NCBI RefSeq assembly: GCF_000802185.1
Contig: NZ_KN676113.1
Span: forward strand, 2,543,011 to 2,607,010
DNA length: 64,000 bases
Direction of reading: 5' to 3'
DNA from: Belnapia sp. F-4-1
GTDB taxonomy: Bacteria; Pseudomonadota; Alphaproteobacteria; Acetobacterales; Acetobacteraceae
The notes beneath the pieces were generated by a model, which saw only the letters and a program-made list of their open reading frames with translations, was not told the DNA's origin and did not search any database. Of this stretch, positions 25,467-34,172 are shown in pieces. Within the stretch, counting starts at the first letter, position 1. Every line of letters starts with the position of its first letter. A program made the translations under genes and the position numbers.

Positions 25467-26873
25467 CTATTGTTCGCGGAAGGCGCGGTGGAAGCTGTCC
25501 CGGATCGGCTGGGTGATATAGCGGAAGAAGGTCCGCTCGCCGATCTTGATATGGGCTTCCACCGGCATCCCGGGGGTGAGGAAGACGTTGGGCAGCGAGG
25601 TCAGCTGCGCCTGGTCGATCAAAATACGTGCCGGGTAGTATTGCTGCCTTGTCTGCTCGTTGGTGGTCACGTCCGCGGCGATCCAGGTCACCTCTCCGTG
25701 CAGATAGGGCACCAGCCGCTGCTTGAAGGCGGGCAGCCGCACCTCGGCATGCAAGCCCGGATAGACCACGTCGATGTCGTTCGGCTGGACGTTGACCTCG
25801 GCGATCAGCCGGTCGTGCTGCGGCACCAGGTCCATCACCGACTCGCCCGGCTTGACGACGGCGCCGACGGTGAAGAGGCGCAGGTTGACGACGGTGCCGT
25901 CCTCCGGCGCGGTGATATCCCGCCGCGTCATGACGTCGGAGGCGGCGCGCAGCTTCTCCTCGGCCTCGGCGAGCCTGCCGCGGACATCGCGCAGCTCCTG
26001 GCCGTTCTCCTGCATCCGCTGGTCGGTGGCCTGGCTGATCTGCTTCTGCGCCTCGGCGATCGCCGCATTGGCGCGGTCGATCTGGCCGTTCAGGTCCTCG
26101 ATGCTGCCCTCCAGCCCGGCGAAGCTGCGCTGGAGCGCGAGCAGCTGCGGCAGCCGCTGCAGGCCCTGGTTGACCAGGGTGCGCGTCATCTCCTCCTCCT
26201 GCTTGATCAGCGCGAGCTGGCGGCGGGTGGAGGCGAGCTGGCCGCGGGCGCCGGCGATTACCGCCTGCTGCTGGTCGATGCGGGCCTGGAAGACCTGCAC
26301 CTGGCTAACGAGGCTTGCCATCCGCGCTTCGAACAGGGCGCGCTGGCCGGTGACGCTGTCGAGCGCGCGGGCATTGCTGGCGTTCAGCAGCTCGGCCGGG
26401 AAGGTGACCTCCCGCGCCCGGGCGATCTCGGCGCGCAGCCGCGCTTCCTGCGCCATCAGCGCCCAGCGCTGGGCGCGCTGCGTTTCCAGCGTGGCATCCG
26501 CTTGGATGTCGTCGAGGCGGGCGAGCACCTGGCCCTTCTCCACCTTGTCGCCGTCGCGCACCAGGATATCGCGGACGATGCCGCCCTCAAGATGCTGGAT
26601 GGTCCGCCGCGTGCCCTCGACCTTGACGACGCCGGCGGCGATGGAGGCCTCGGCCAGCGGGGCCATGACCGCCCAGGCCGCGCCGCCCACGACGAAGAAC
26701 ATGAAGACGATCATGCCGAAGATCATCGTCCCGCGGGTGCGCGGCGCCGGGGCGTCGAGCAGCGGGTCGAAGGGGAAGGGCGGCAGCGTGCCGCCGAGGT
26801 CGGTGCGGATCGGTGCCAGCGCGCGGCTGCCGGTCAGCGCCGGCAGCTTGGAGTCCTGGGTGGTGACGCTCAT
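25467..26873 (-). CDS. HlyD-family type I secretion periplasmic adaptor
   Basis: A 468-residue membrane-fusion protein linking the inner-membrane ABC transporter to an outer-membrane channel. One transmembrane segment lies near residues 50-70 ('MIFGMIVFMFFVVGGAAW'). A lipoyl half-motif ('TIQHLEGGIVRDILVRDG') follows, then a long alpha-helical coiled-coil hairpin, and the C-terminal beta-barrel ('TAPEDGTVVNLRLFTVGAVV', 'MPVEAHIKIGERTFFRY'). It overlaps the ABC gene by four bases. No TolC-like gene is in the window. Confidence 0.95.
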   Translation of the reverse strand: MSVTTQDSKLPALTGSRALAPIRTDLGGTLPPFPFDPLLDAPAPRTRGTMIFGMIVFMFFVVGGAAWAVMAPLAEASIAAGVVKVEGTRRTIQHLEGGIVRDILVRDGDKVEKGQVLARLDDIQADATLETQRAQRWALMAQEARLRAEIARAREVTFPAELLNASNARALDSVTGQRALFEARMASLVSQVQVFQARIDQQQAVIAGARGQLASTRRQLALIKQEEEMTRTLVNQGLQRLPQLLALQRSFAGLEGSIEDLNGQIDRANAAIAEAQKQISQATDQRMQENGQELRDVRGRLAEAEEKLRAASDVMTRRDITAPEDGTVVNLRLFTVGAVVKPGESVMDLVPQHDRLIAEVNVQPNDIDVVYPGLHAEVRLPAFKQRLVPYLHGEVTWIAADVTTNEQTRQQYYPARILIDQAQLTSLPNVFLTPGMPVEAHIKIGERTFFRYITQPIRDSFHRAFREQ

Positions 26874-28633
26874 CGGGCGGCGCTCCCTTCAAGGCGGGCA
26901 ACGGGGGCGTTCTGGACCTCGGCAGGGCGCGGCGGCGTCATCAGGCGCTTCAGCACCTCGGCGCGCGGACCGAACATCTCCATCGCGCCGTCCTTCAGCA
27001 GCAGCACCTTGTCGACGCCCTGGACGAGGGTCGGGCGGTGCGAGACGAGGATAACGGTGGTGTCCTGCGCCTTCAGCCGCTCCAGCGCCTGGGTGAGCGC
27101 CGCCTCGCTGTCGCCGTCGAGGTTGCTGTTCGGCTCGTCGAGCACGACCAGCTTCGGCCGGCCGAACATGGCCCGCGCCAGGCCGATCAGCTGCCGCTGG
27201 CCGCCCGACAGGTACTGGCCGCTGTCGCCGATCTCGGTCTCGTAGCCGTTCGGCAGGCGGAGGATCATGTCATGGCAGCCGGCGAGCTTCGCCGCCTCGT
27301 ACACGGCCTCCGGCTCGGCCTCGGCCATGCGGGCGATGTTGCGGAAGACGGTGCCGTCGAACAGCTCGACATCCTGCGGCAGGTAGCCGACATGGCGGCC
27401 GAAATCCTCGCGCATCCATTGGTAGACATCGGCGCCGTCGAGCCGGACGGTGCCGGCCGAGGGCGGCAGCGTGCCGATCAGCATGCGGATCAGCGTCGTC
27501 TTGCCGGCCGCCGAGGGGCCGATCACGGCCAGGCTCTCGCCCGGGCTGAGGCTGAAATTCACGCCCTTGATCATGGCGACGCCCTGGCCCGGGAAGGCAT
27601 AGGAGACGCGCTCGACCGAAACCTTGCCGACCGGCTCCGGCAGCGGCAGCCCCGGCGGGCGCAGCCGCGGCATGGCGAGGAAGCTCTGCAGCCGGCGGAA
27701 GCTCTGCCGGGCGGAAACCAGCTGCTTCCAGCCGCCGATCATCTGCTCCACCGGCGCCAGCGCCCGGCCCATGATGATCGAGCCGGCGATGGAGGCGCCC
27801 GAGGTCAGCTCCTGCTGCAGCACCAGGTAGGCGCCGGCGCCGAGGATGCCGATCTGCACCGTGAGGCGGCAGAACTTCGTCATGGCGACGAGGAAGGAGG
27901 CGCGGTCGGCGGCGCGCTGCTGCGGCACCGTCATCGCCGCGACCGACTCCCGCCAGCGTCCGATGACCGAGGGCAGCATCCCCATGCTGTCGATCACCTC
28001 GGCATTGCGCGAGATGGCATCCGCCCGGCGCTGCGAGGCCATGCCGGCGGTGTTCGCCTCCTTCAACAGGGCGGAAGTGGAGACTTCGCTGGCGAGCGTC
28101 AGGCCGAACAGCACCACCGCGCCGCCGAGGGCGATGAAGCCCATCACCGGGTGGAGGAGGAAGATGACGCCGATATAGATCGGCACCCAGGGCACGTCAT
28201 AGAGCGAGAGCGCGCCCGGCGAGCCGAGATAGCCGCGGCAGACCGCGAGGTCCCGCAAGGCCTCCATCCGGTAGGGCCGGCCGCGCAGCGTGCTCTCGAG
28301 CGCGCGGACGAAACCCTCCGGTGCCACCCGGTGCTCCACCCAGCTGCCGATGCGCTGCATCACCTTGCCGCGCACCCCCTCGAGGATAGCGAGCACCGCC
28401 GTCGCCAGGATGGCGATCAGCGAGAGGTAGAGCAGGGTGTCCAGCGCCCGGCTCGACAGGACGCGGTCGAAGACCTGCATCATGTAGACCGAGGTGGTGA
28501 GCTGCAGCAGGTTCACGACGCCGCTGAAGACACCGACGAGGATGAACTGGGTCCGGCAGGCCCGGAGCGCCCGGCGCAGCGGGGTATCCGCCGCCGCATC
28601 GGCCCCGGGGAGAAGGGTGCGGGTGTGGGACAT
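26870..28633 (-). CDS. type I secretion system permease/ATPase (PrtD-like)
   Basis: A 587-residue ABC exporter with fused membrane and nucleotide-binding domains. Six hydrophobic segments occupy the N-terminal half. Walker A 'GPSAAGKTT' is near residue 370, the signature 'LSGGQ' near 475 and Walker B 'KLVVLDEPNSNLD' near 495. There is no N-terminal C39 peptidase domain, so it belongs to the PrtD/PrsD group that exports proteins with uncleaved C-terminal signals. In rhizobia the related PrsDE system exports glycanases that process exopolysaccharide, which fits this locus. No obvious RTX substrate is encoded in the window. Confidence 0.95.
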   Translation of the reverse strand: MSHTRTLLPGADAAADTPLRRALRACRTQFILVGVFSGVVNLLQLTTSVYMMQVFDRVLSSRALDTLLYLSLIAILATAVLAILEGVRGKVMQRIGSWVEHRVAPEGFVRALESTLRGRPYRMEALRDLAVCRGYLGSPGALSLYDVPWVPIYIGVIFLLHPVMGFIALGGAVVLFGLTLASEVSTSALLKEANTAGMASQRRADAISRNAEVIDSMGMLPSVIGRWRESVAAMTVPQQRAADRASFLVAMTKFCRLTVQIGILGAGAYLVLQQELTSGASIAGSIIMGRALAPVEQMIGGWKQLVSARQSFRRLQSFLAMPRLRPPGLPLPEPVGKVSVERVSYAFPGQGVAMIKGVNFSLSPGESLAVIGPSAAGKTTLIRMLIGTLPPSAGTVRLDGADVYQWMREDFGRHVGYLPQDVELFDGTVFRNIARMAEAEPEAVYEAAKLAGCHDMILRLPNGYETEIGDSGQYLSGGQRQLIGLARAMFGRPKLVVLDEPNSNLDGDSEAALTQALERLKAQDTTVILVSHRPTLVQGVDKVLLLKDGAMEMFGPRAEVLKRLMTPPRPAEVQNAPVARLEGSAAR

Positions 28634-28636
28634 GCG

Positions 28637-29047
28637 TCAGCCTGCCAGGCGGCCGGCGATGCCGGCCAGGGTTTCGGGATGCAGCGCGAGCCAGGCGCCG
28701 GCGGCGCCGATGATAATGAGCGCCACCAGGTTGGCGGCGACCAGGCGAAGGAAGCCGGGCGGGTGGCGGAGGCGGCCGATCTGCTCGGCCACGGCCTCCT
28801 GGCGGATGCGCTCGATGTTGTTGTGCAGATAGCGCAGCGCGTGGTCGCAGAGCGCGGCCTCGGCCTCCCGCTGGCAACGCGCGACGGCTTCGGGGCTGGC
28901 GTCTTCCCGCCGCTCTGTGGCGATCGCGAAGGCGAGGAGGCCGGTCAGACGGTCTTCCGTGCGGAAGGCCTGAGGGTCGGCGGGGACCGTCACGGCCGGA
29001 AAGGGGGCCGGCGCGGGGTTTGGCCTGAGGGTTTCGACATTGGCCAT
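28637..29047 (-). CDS. single-pass membrane protein, function unknown, first gene of T1SS operon
   Basis: A 136-residue protein with a proline-rich N-terminus, a charged, probably alpha-helical middle ('REDASPEAVARCQREAEAAL') and one C-terminal transmembrane helix ('LVALIIIGAAGAWLAL'), so most of it should face the cytoplasm. No family recognised. The ATG at 29047 is preferred because GGAG lies about seven bases upstream; the ATG 12 bases earlier overlaps that site. It ends three bases before the ABC exporter start, so it is the promoter-proximal gene of the operon and may be an accessory or regulatory subunit. Confidence 0.7.
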   Translation of the reverse strand: MANVETLRPNPAPAPFPAVTVPADPQAFRTEDRLTGLLAFAIATERREDASPEAVARCQREAEAALCDHALRYLHNNIERIRQEAVAEQIGRLRHPPGFLRLVAANLVALIIIGAAGAWLALHPETLAGIAGRLAG

Positions 29048-29426
29048 ACTGGGCTCCATCCTGGGCCGGCCATGGGAATGCGATGATACGCCCAGACGGG
29101 CGAATCAGCGCTATCATCCCGCATGGCTTGCACGCTGTTGTCCCGAAGTAGGGGGGCTGGGGGACAGGGGCGCCTGGGCGGCGCGGATTGAATACGCACT
29201 CCGGTTTCCGTGAAATGCAACCCTAAACCCGAGAAATTTCCGTACGGTAACAGGCGGAAGAGATGCTGTTCCGTATCGATCTCCGCCCTGGTCCTCCGCG
29301 GCGGTTGTGCCACACCTGACCCGGAAGTGACGGATTGCCTCGTCTGCATGACGGGATGTGATTGTTGCATGCACACTCCTCCAGCAACCCGTGCTAGGGA
29401 GGCCGGGGGCTCATAATGACGGGGAA
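29048..29426. other. gene-free spacer between T1SS operon and beta-barrel gene
   Basis: A 379-base divergent spacer without a convincing gene on either strand; the open frames crossing it show no codon bias. It is A/T-richer than its flanks between about 29190 and 29300. It should hold promoters for both directions. It contains a 14-base near-palindrome (29237-29250) and a perfect TGCATGCA at 29366-29373. Confidence 0.5.
29237..29250. promoter_or_regulatory. palindromic site, candidate operator
   Basis: TTTCCGTACGGTAA is symmetrical in 12 of 14 positions around the core CCGTACGG. It lies in the A/T-rich middle of the divergent spacer, 176 bases upstream of the beta-barrel start and 190 bases upstream of the T1SS operon start. 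The position is right for a regulator controlling both transcripts. The regulator is not known. Confidence 0.3.
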
Positions 29427-30779
29427 ATGGTGGTGAAAAGCTTTCGAAGCTGGGGGGTTCTGGGTTTGCTCGTGGCTGCCCTGCCGCTGGGCGAGGCGCA
29501 GGCCCAATTGGGTGACTCGCCCGAGGTCCAGCGTGGCATCACCGTGGTGAACCGGCAGCGGCCGGATTACGATCCGCTTGGCGTCCGCCTCGGCGGCTTC
29601 CTCCTGAATGGCGGGATCGAGGCCGGGCCTGGCTGGGACAGCAATCTCTTCGGCCGGAGAAGGAACGTCGTTTCCGACGGCTTCGCTGAGGAGCGGGGAA
29701 ACGTGAACCTCCGCAGTACCTGGACGAACCATGCGGTCGGCGTCTCCGCCAACTCCACCAACAGGCAGTATTTCAGCCAGAGCCAGCTCGACTGGAACGA
29801 CTGGGACATAGGCGGCTTCGGGCGTTATGACTTTTCGGCCGATACGGCCCTGCTGGGTCAGTACCGTCATTACCGCTCGCATCTCGACGTCTATAGCTTC
29901 GACGTCCAGGCCGCCGGCATCGTCCAGCCTGTCGCCTACGAGTCGGATGAGGTCTCGGTGACCGGCAACACGCGGTTCAACCGGCTCGGGCTGATCGCCC
30001 AGGGCGTCTACAGGACGTTCGACTTCGAGGAGCGGGTCATCGGCACCACCCCGACGCCGTTGTTGCAGGACGGCTTCAACGTGCCGCAGAACGGCTTCAA
30101 CACCTCGCGGAACAGCTTCAACACGGTGATCGGCGCGCTCGGGGCCAGCTATGCCCTTGCCCCGGGCCGCAACATCACCGCCGTCGTCCGGGTGCAGGAC
30201 ATCCAGTACACCTCCTCCGGCTCGGGTTTCCAGAACCCGGCCTTCAACCCGCAAAACATCTTCGACAACCCGCGAAACCGGAACAGCTTCACCTGGGAGG
30301 CGCTGGCCGGCTTCGACTATGACTTCGACGGCGTCTGGCAGGCCCGCATCGGCCTCGGCTGGCGGCACCGCGAATACGAGGGGCCGATCAGGCCGTTGGA
30401 GGGTCCGGCGGTCGAGGCTGGCCTCACCTATGCCCCGACCCAGTTGACCACTGTCCGCTTCCGGCTCACCCGCACCATCGAGGAGTCCATCCGCCAGGAT
30501 TCGGTGAGCTTCCAGCGCACCCAGGCCGGCCTGACCCTCGATCATGAATACCTGCGCAACGTGCTGCTCCAGGGCGACGTGCTCTACGACCGGCGCGAGT
30601 ATGAGAGCCCGAACCAGACGGCGAGCGACATGGTCCTCACCCTGACCGCGCGCTACCTGCTGAACCGCAACGCCTCGGTGGTGGCGAGCTACGGCTATCG
30701 CCGGCGGCTCGAGGCAACAGGCGGCTTCCGCGAGTTCGACCGCAACCTGCTGCAGGTCCGGCTCCGCTTTGCGATCTGA
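29427..30779 (+). CDS. outer-membrane beta-barrel protein (BBP2-like)
   Basis: A 450-residue predicted outer-membrane protein. A Sec signal ends near 'AQAQ' (about residue 26). The mature start 'GVRLGGFLLNGGIEAGPGWDSNLF' resembles the putative beta-barrel porin 2 family often found in exopolysaccharide loci. Alternating amphipathic strands continue to the C-terminus, which ends in a typical barrel strand ('NLLQVRLRFAI'). A short repeat 'DGFNVPQNGFNTSRNSFN' lies in one loop. It may form or assist the export channel with the minimal Wza-like lipoprotein. The ATG at 29427 gives a proper signal peptide; the earlier start does not. Confidence 0.8.
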   Translation: MVVKSFRSWGVLGLLVAALPLGEAQAQLGDSPEVQRGITVVNRQRPDYDPLGVRLGGFLLNGGIEAGPGWDSNLFGRRRNVVSDGFAEERGNVNLRSTWTNHAVGVSANSTNRQYFSQSQLDWNDWDIGGFGRYDFSADTALLGQYRHYRSHLDVYSFDVQAAGIVQPVAYESDEVSVTGNTRFNRLGLIAQGVYRTFDFEERVIGTTPTPLLQDGFNVPQNGFNTSRNSFNTVIGALGASYALAPGRNITAVVRVQDIQYTSSGSGFQNPAFNPQNIFDNPRNRNSFTWEALAGFDYDFDGVWQARIGLGWRHREYEGPIRPLEGPAVEAGLTYAPTQLTTVRFRLTRTIEESIRQDSVSFQRTQAGLTLDHEYLRNVLLQGDVLYDRREYESPNQTASDMVLTLTARYLLNRNASVVASYGYRRRLEATGGFREFDRNLLQVRLRFAI

Positions 30780-31515
30780 GGCTCCGCTCCGGCGCCTGCT
30801 CGAGCTGGATTTCGCCGACCTTCCCTTGCAGGGCGTGCTGGCCCTGCTGGCGGAGCGGCCGGCGGAGGCGCCCTTCGGCTATGTCGTGACGCCGAATGCC
30901 GACCATCTGGTGCGGGTGGCGCGCGATCCGGCGCTGCGGCCGCTGTATGACGCGGCGATGCTGCGCCTGCTCGACAGCCGGGTGGTGGCGCGGCTCGCCG
31001 GCGTGATGGGGCTGGCGGCGCCGGCGGTGGTGCCGGGCAGCGACCTCACCGCCGCCTTGATGGACGCGCTGCCGGCGGACGAGCCGGTGACGGTGCTCGG
31101 CCTGGCGCCGGCGGCGCTCGAACGGCTGGCGGCACGGACGGGGCTCCGGCGGATCGCCCACCACAACCCGCCGATGGGGTTCGACCGCGACCCGGCACAG
31201 TTCGAGGCGGCGGTCCGCTTCATCGAGGACCACCCGGCGCGCTACAGCTTCCTCGCCGTCGGCTCGCCACGGCAGGAGCGGGTGGCGCAGGCTGTGGCGG
31301 AGCGCGGGAAGGGGCGGGGGGTGGGCCTCTGCATCGGGGCGAGCCTGCTCTTCCTCACCGGCGAGGAACGGCGGGCGCCGCTCGCGGTGCAGCGGGCCGG
31401 GATGGAATGGGCCTGGCGGCTGATGCAGGACCCGAAGCGCCTCGCCCGGCGCTATCTGGTGGACAGCCCGGCGATCATCGCCCTGCTGCGGCGGGAAGCG
31501 AAGCGGCCCCGCTAA
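30769..31515 (+). CDS. WecG/TagA/CpsF-family glycosyltransferase
   Basis: A 248-residue GT26-type glycosyltransferase that adds a sugar (often ManNAc or ManNAcA) to a lipid-linked acceptor. Family motifs are 'YVVTPNADHLVRVARDPALR', 'RLLDSRVVARLAG', 'PGSDLTAAL', 'FLAVGSPRQE' and 'GVGLCIGASLLFLTGE'. The only in-frame start near the beginning of homology is TTG at 30769; it overlaps the beta-barrel stop by 11 bases, indicating coupling. The family normally has 'GVGASFDFLAG' where this protein has 'CIGASLLFLTGE', a mild deviation. Confidence 0.9.
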   Translation: MRSEAPLRRLLELDFADLPLQGVLALLAERPAEAPFGYVVTPNADHLVRVARDPALRPLYDAAMLRLLDSRVVARLAGVMGLAAPAVVPGSDLTAALMDALPADEPVTVLGLAPAALERLAARTGLRRIAHHNPPMGFDRDPAQFEAAVRFIEDHPARYSFLAVGSPRQERVAQAVAERGKGRGVGLCIGASLLFLTGEERRAPLAVQRAGMEWAWRLMQDPKRLARRYLVDSPAIIALLRREAKRPR

Positions 31516-31522
31516 GGGGCTG

Positions 31523-31720
31523 CTACCCTCTCCGGCTGATGATCCTCGCCACCAGCATCAGCACCGCCCCGGCCAGGATCACCCCATAGGTCCTTGGGTC
31601 CGCCCGCAGCGCATCCAACACCGCCTCCGGAATCCAGAGCAGCGCATCCCAGCCGAAGAGATGCGCCAGCACGCCGACCAGCACGAGCAGCGTGCCGAGG
31701 CTCCAAAGCAACCGCGCCAT
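31523..31720 (-). CDS. small two-helix membrane protein
   Basis: A 65-residue protein consisting of two hydrophobic helices ('LLWSLGTLLVLVGVLAHLF' and 'YGVILAGAVLMLVARII') separated by a short polar stretch, ending in Arg-Arg-Gly. No family recognised. It lies five bases downstream of the next small gene on the same strand and its stop is eight bases from the convergent WecG-like gene. Frame and composition match coding DNA, but so short a gene remains a prediction. Confidence 0.6.
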   Translation of the reverse strand: MARLLWSLGTLLVLVGVLAHLFGWDALLWIPEAVLDALRADPRTYGVILAGAVLMLVARIISRRG

Positions 31721-31725
31721 TTCGC

Positions 31726-32016
31726 CTACCCGGCCCGGAAGGCGATGGCGTTGCGGAGCGCGTGCACGATCAGCTCCATCCGGCGCTCGAAGCCGGCGGC
31801 GGCCTGGGGGCGGCCGGCCTCCTCAGCGCCGACGACGCCGCGCAGGACGGAGGCTTCGAGCTGCTTCGCCATTTCCTCCATGGAGGCGAGGGCGATCTCG
31901 GCGCCGCCGCCCTGCATGGTGGCGCGCAGCACGGCGATCTCGCCGAAGGCCGCGGCCAGGGCCGTTTCCAGGGCGATGATCTCGCCGCGCAATTCGTCGC
32001 TCTTGTCCTCGGGCAT
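31726..32016 (-). CDS. small, probably coiled-coil protein of unknown function
   Basis: A 96-residue soluble protein starting 'MPEDKSDELRGEIIALETAL', with heptad-like hydrophobic spacing up to about residue 55 and a second helix 'GFERRMELIVHALRNAI' at the end. No family recognised. It is 31 bases downstream of the GT2 gene and five bases upstream of the two-helix membrane gene, all on the minus strand. Start at ATG 32016; upstream codons overlap the GT2 terminus and look non-coding. Confidence 0.6.
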   Translation of the reverse strand: MPEDKSDELRGEIIALETALAAAFGEIAVLRATMQGGGAEIALASMEEMAKQLEASVLRGVVGAEEAGRPQAAAGFERRMELIVHALRNAIAFRAG

Positions 32017-32047
32017 TGGTCTCAGGTGGGGGCGACGGTGCCCGGCC

Positions 32048-33082
32048 TCAACTGGCCTTGGCACTGGGCAGGGCCGCCAGCACCTCAGCCCGCACCCGCC
32101 GGCCGAGGCCCCCGCGATGGGCGGCATCGTTGCGGGCGAGGTAGTCGCGCGCCGCGGGCGTCAGCCGGTAAAGCGCCTCCATTCCCGGTGCGGGGCGGAA
32201 GCGGCGCCAGAGGCCGAGCGCCGCGGGACCCGCCTTCAGACCCTGGGCAAGCACGCCGTTGCGGGCGCCCTTCACTTGGTAGGCAAGGAAGCGCGGCAGC
32301 AGCGAGGCCGGGGCGAGGCCGTATTTCAGCCCGATATAGAGGCGGTTGCGGACGAAGTGGAACCAGCGGGTACCGGACCAGGCGAACCGGTGCTCACCGC
32401 TCACCTTGTGGCGCACGGCGATGTCGCCGCGGTAGCGGATGCGCTGGCCGGCATTGATGGCGCGGAGGGCGAAGTCGAACTCCTCCCAGCAGAAGAAGAG
32501 TGCGTCGTCATAGCCGCCGGTGCGCTCGAAATCCCGCCGGCGGATGGCATGGCCGGCGCCGACAAAGGTGGCGACGTCGAAGCTTTCCGCCGCGCGCGGC
32601 AGCAGCCCGGCCGGGTAGCCCCAGGAGGAGAGATCCTCCGCGCCGGTGTCGAAGACGAGGATGCGGCAGGCGATGGTGGCGATGTCCGGCTCTGCATCCA
32701 GGGCGCGGAGGGCGCGGGCGAGGGTGTCGGCGTCGGCGAATTCGGCGTCGTTGTCGAGGGCGAAGACCATCCGGCCGCGGCCGAGCGCCGTCGCCCGGTT
32801 GCGCCCGCCGGCAACGCCCCAGTTGCGGTCGAGCCGCACCAGCGTCGCATCCGGCGCGCCCTCGACGGCGGCGGCGAGGCGGGCGAGGTTCTCCGGCCGG
32901 CTGCCCTGATCGGCGATCCAGACATGCTTGGAGAGCCCGGCCTGAGCGCGGGCGGAGGCGATGGCGGCCACCGTCTCCTCGGCCCGGTCCATTGCCAGGA
33001 TGATGACGTCGGCATCCACCTCGCCCGCCGGCCCGCGGGCACCGGCGACATGCTCGGGGGCCGGATAGGGGCCGAGGCTCAT
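32048..33082 (-). CDS. family 2 glycosyltransferase
   Basis: A 344-residue GT-A fold glycosyltransferase. It has the nucleotide-sugar region 'DVIILAMDRAEETVAAI', 'LDRNWGVAGGRNRA', the metal-binding 'ALDNDAEF' (DxD-like), and an acceptor-side motif 'GGYDDALFFCWEEFDFALR' typical of rhamnosyl/galactosyl transferases of this family. It overlaps the upstream GT2 gene by four bases. It most likely extends the repeat unit on the lipid carrier at the cytoplasmic face. Confidence 0.92.
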   Translation of the reverse strand: MSLGPYPAPEHVAGARGPAGEVDADVIILAMDRAEETVAAIASARAQAGLSKHVWIADQGSRPENLARLAAAVEGAPDATLVRLDRNWGVAGGRNRATALGRGRMVFALDNDAEFADADTLARALRALDAEPDIATIACRILVFDTGAEDLSSWGYPAGLLPRAAESFDVATFVGAGHAIRRRDFERTGGYDDALFFCWEEFDFALRAINAGQRIRYRGDIAVRHKVSGEHRFAWSGTRWFHFVRNRLYIGLKYGLAPASLLPRFLAYQVKGARNGVLAQGLKAGPAALGLWRRFRPAPGMEALYRLTPAARDYLARNDAAHRGGLGRRVRAEVLAALPSAKAS

Positions 33083-34089
33083 GGGTGCTCCTCGAAATCC
33101 GGCGCGGGCAGGGCGAGGTAGGCGATGCGCTTCGCCTCCTGCCGGCCGCGCGTCACCGTGTCGAGGATGAGGCCGCAGACAAAGGAAAGAAAGGAGAGCA
33201 GGACGAGGCCGGTCGCCAGCACCGCCGTCGGCAGCCGGGGGACGAGGCCGGTGGCGAGGAAGGTCTGCAGCAGCGGCACCGCCAGCACCAGGGCGAGGAA
33301 CAGGAGGATGCCGCCGGCGACCGAGAAGAACATCAGCGGCCGCTCCCGCTGCACCAGATGGATGATGGTCCGTAGGATGCGGAAGCCGTCCCGGTAGGTG
33401 TTGAGCTTGCTGGTGGAGCCGGCGGGGCGCTCCTTGTAGGCGCTTGGCACCTCGCCGACGGGCAGTTTCAGTTCCAGGGCATGGACGGTGAACTCCGTCT
33501 CCGTCTCGAAGCCGGCGGCGAGCGCCGGGAAGCTCTTGACGAAGCGGCGCGAGAAGACGCGATAGCCGGAAAGCATGTCGGAGATGCGGTCGCCGAAGAC
33601 CCAGCGCACCATGCCCGTCAGCACGGCATTGCCGAGCTGGTGGCCGCGGCGATAGGCGGCGGCTGCGATCGCTTCGGGCGTGCGGCGCACGCCGGTCACC
33701 ATGTCGAGGCGGTCGGCAAGGAGCAGGCGCAGCATCTCCGGCGCGGCGGCGGCGTCGTAAGTGTCGTCGCCATCGACCAGCACATAGGCGTCGGCCTCGA
33801 TATCGGCGAACATTCGCCGCACGACATGGCCCTTGCCCTGCAGCGACTCGTTGCGGACGACCGCCCCGGCGGCGCGGGCGGCGGCGACGGTGCCGTCCTT
33901 CGAGTTGTTGTCGTAGACGTAGATGGTCGCGTCGGGCAGGGCGGCGCGGAAGGCGGCGACCACGCGGGGGATCGCCACCTCCTCATTGTAGCAGGGGATG
34001 AGGACGGCGATGCGGGGGGCGTTGCGCGCGAGCGGCAGCAGCTGCGCGCCGGGCGTCATATGGGTATCGGGCAAGGCGCTCTCCGACAT
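33079..34089 (-). CDS. family 2 glycosyltransferase, dolichol-phosphate-mannose-synthase/GtrB-like
   Basis: A 336-residue membrane-anchored GT2: 'AVLIPCYNEEVAIPRVV', 'YVYDNNSKDGT', 'VLVDGDDTYDA' (catalytic DxD), 'ISDMLSGYRVFSRRF', then two C-terminal transmembrane helices. Such enzymes make polyprenyl-phosphate sugars. A GtrA-type flippase partner is encoded nearby at 35744. The start at 34089 ('MSESALPD') is chosen because the upstream 29 codons overlap the sugar-transferase gene. It overlaps the downstream GT2 by four bases. Confidence 0.9.
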   Translation of the reverse strand: MSESALPDTHMTPGAQLLPLARNAPRIAVLIPCYNEEVAIPRVVAAFRAALPDATIYVYDNNSKDGTVAAARAAGAVVRNESLQGKGHVVRRMFADIEADAYVLVDGDDTYDAAAAPEMLRLLLADRLDMVTGVRRTPEAIAAAAYRRGHQLGNAVLTGMVRWVFGDRISDMLSGYRVFSRRFVKSFPALAAGFETETEFTVHALELKLPVGEVPSAYKERPAGSTSKLNTYRDGFRILRTIIHLVQRERPLMFFSVAGGILLFLALVLAVPLLQTFLATGLVPRLPTAVLATGLVLLSFLSFVCGLILDTVTRGRQEAKRIAYLALPAPDFEEHP

Positions 34090-34172
34090 GCTGAGGGCTT
34101 CCGTCCTGGGCTCCCGAGGGGCTCCGCGACCATTCTGGACGGGGAATGTGGCGGGGGAATGACCCCCGCCGC

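Noticed and set aside
24276-29047. RTX-type substrate of the type I secretion system in the operon
   Set aside because: No glycine-rich GGxGxDxxx nonapeptide repeats are present in any protein here; the glycosidase has its own N-terminal signal.
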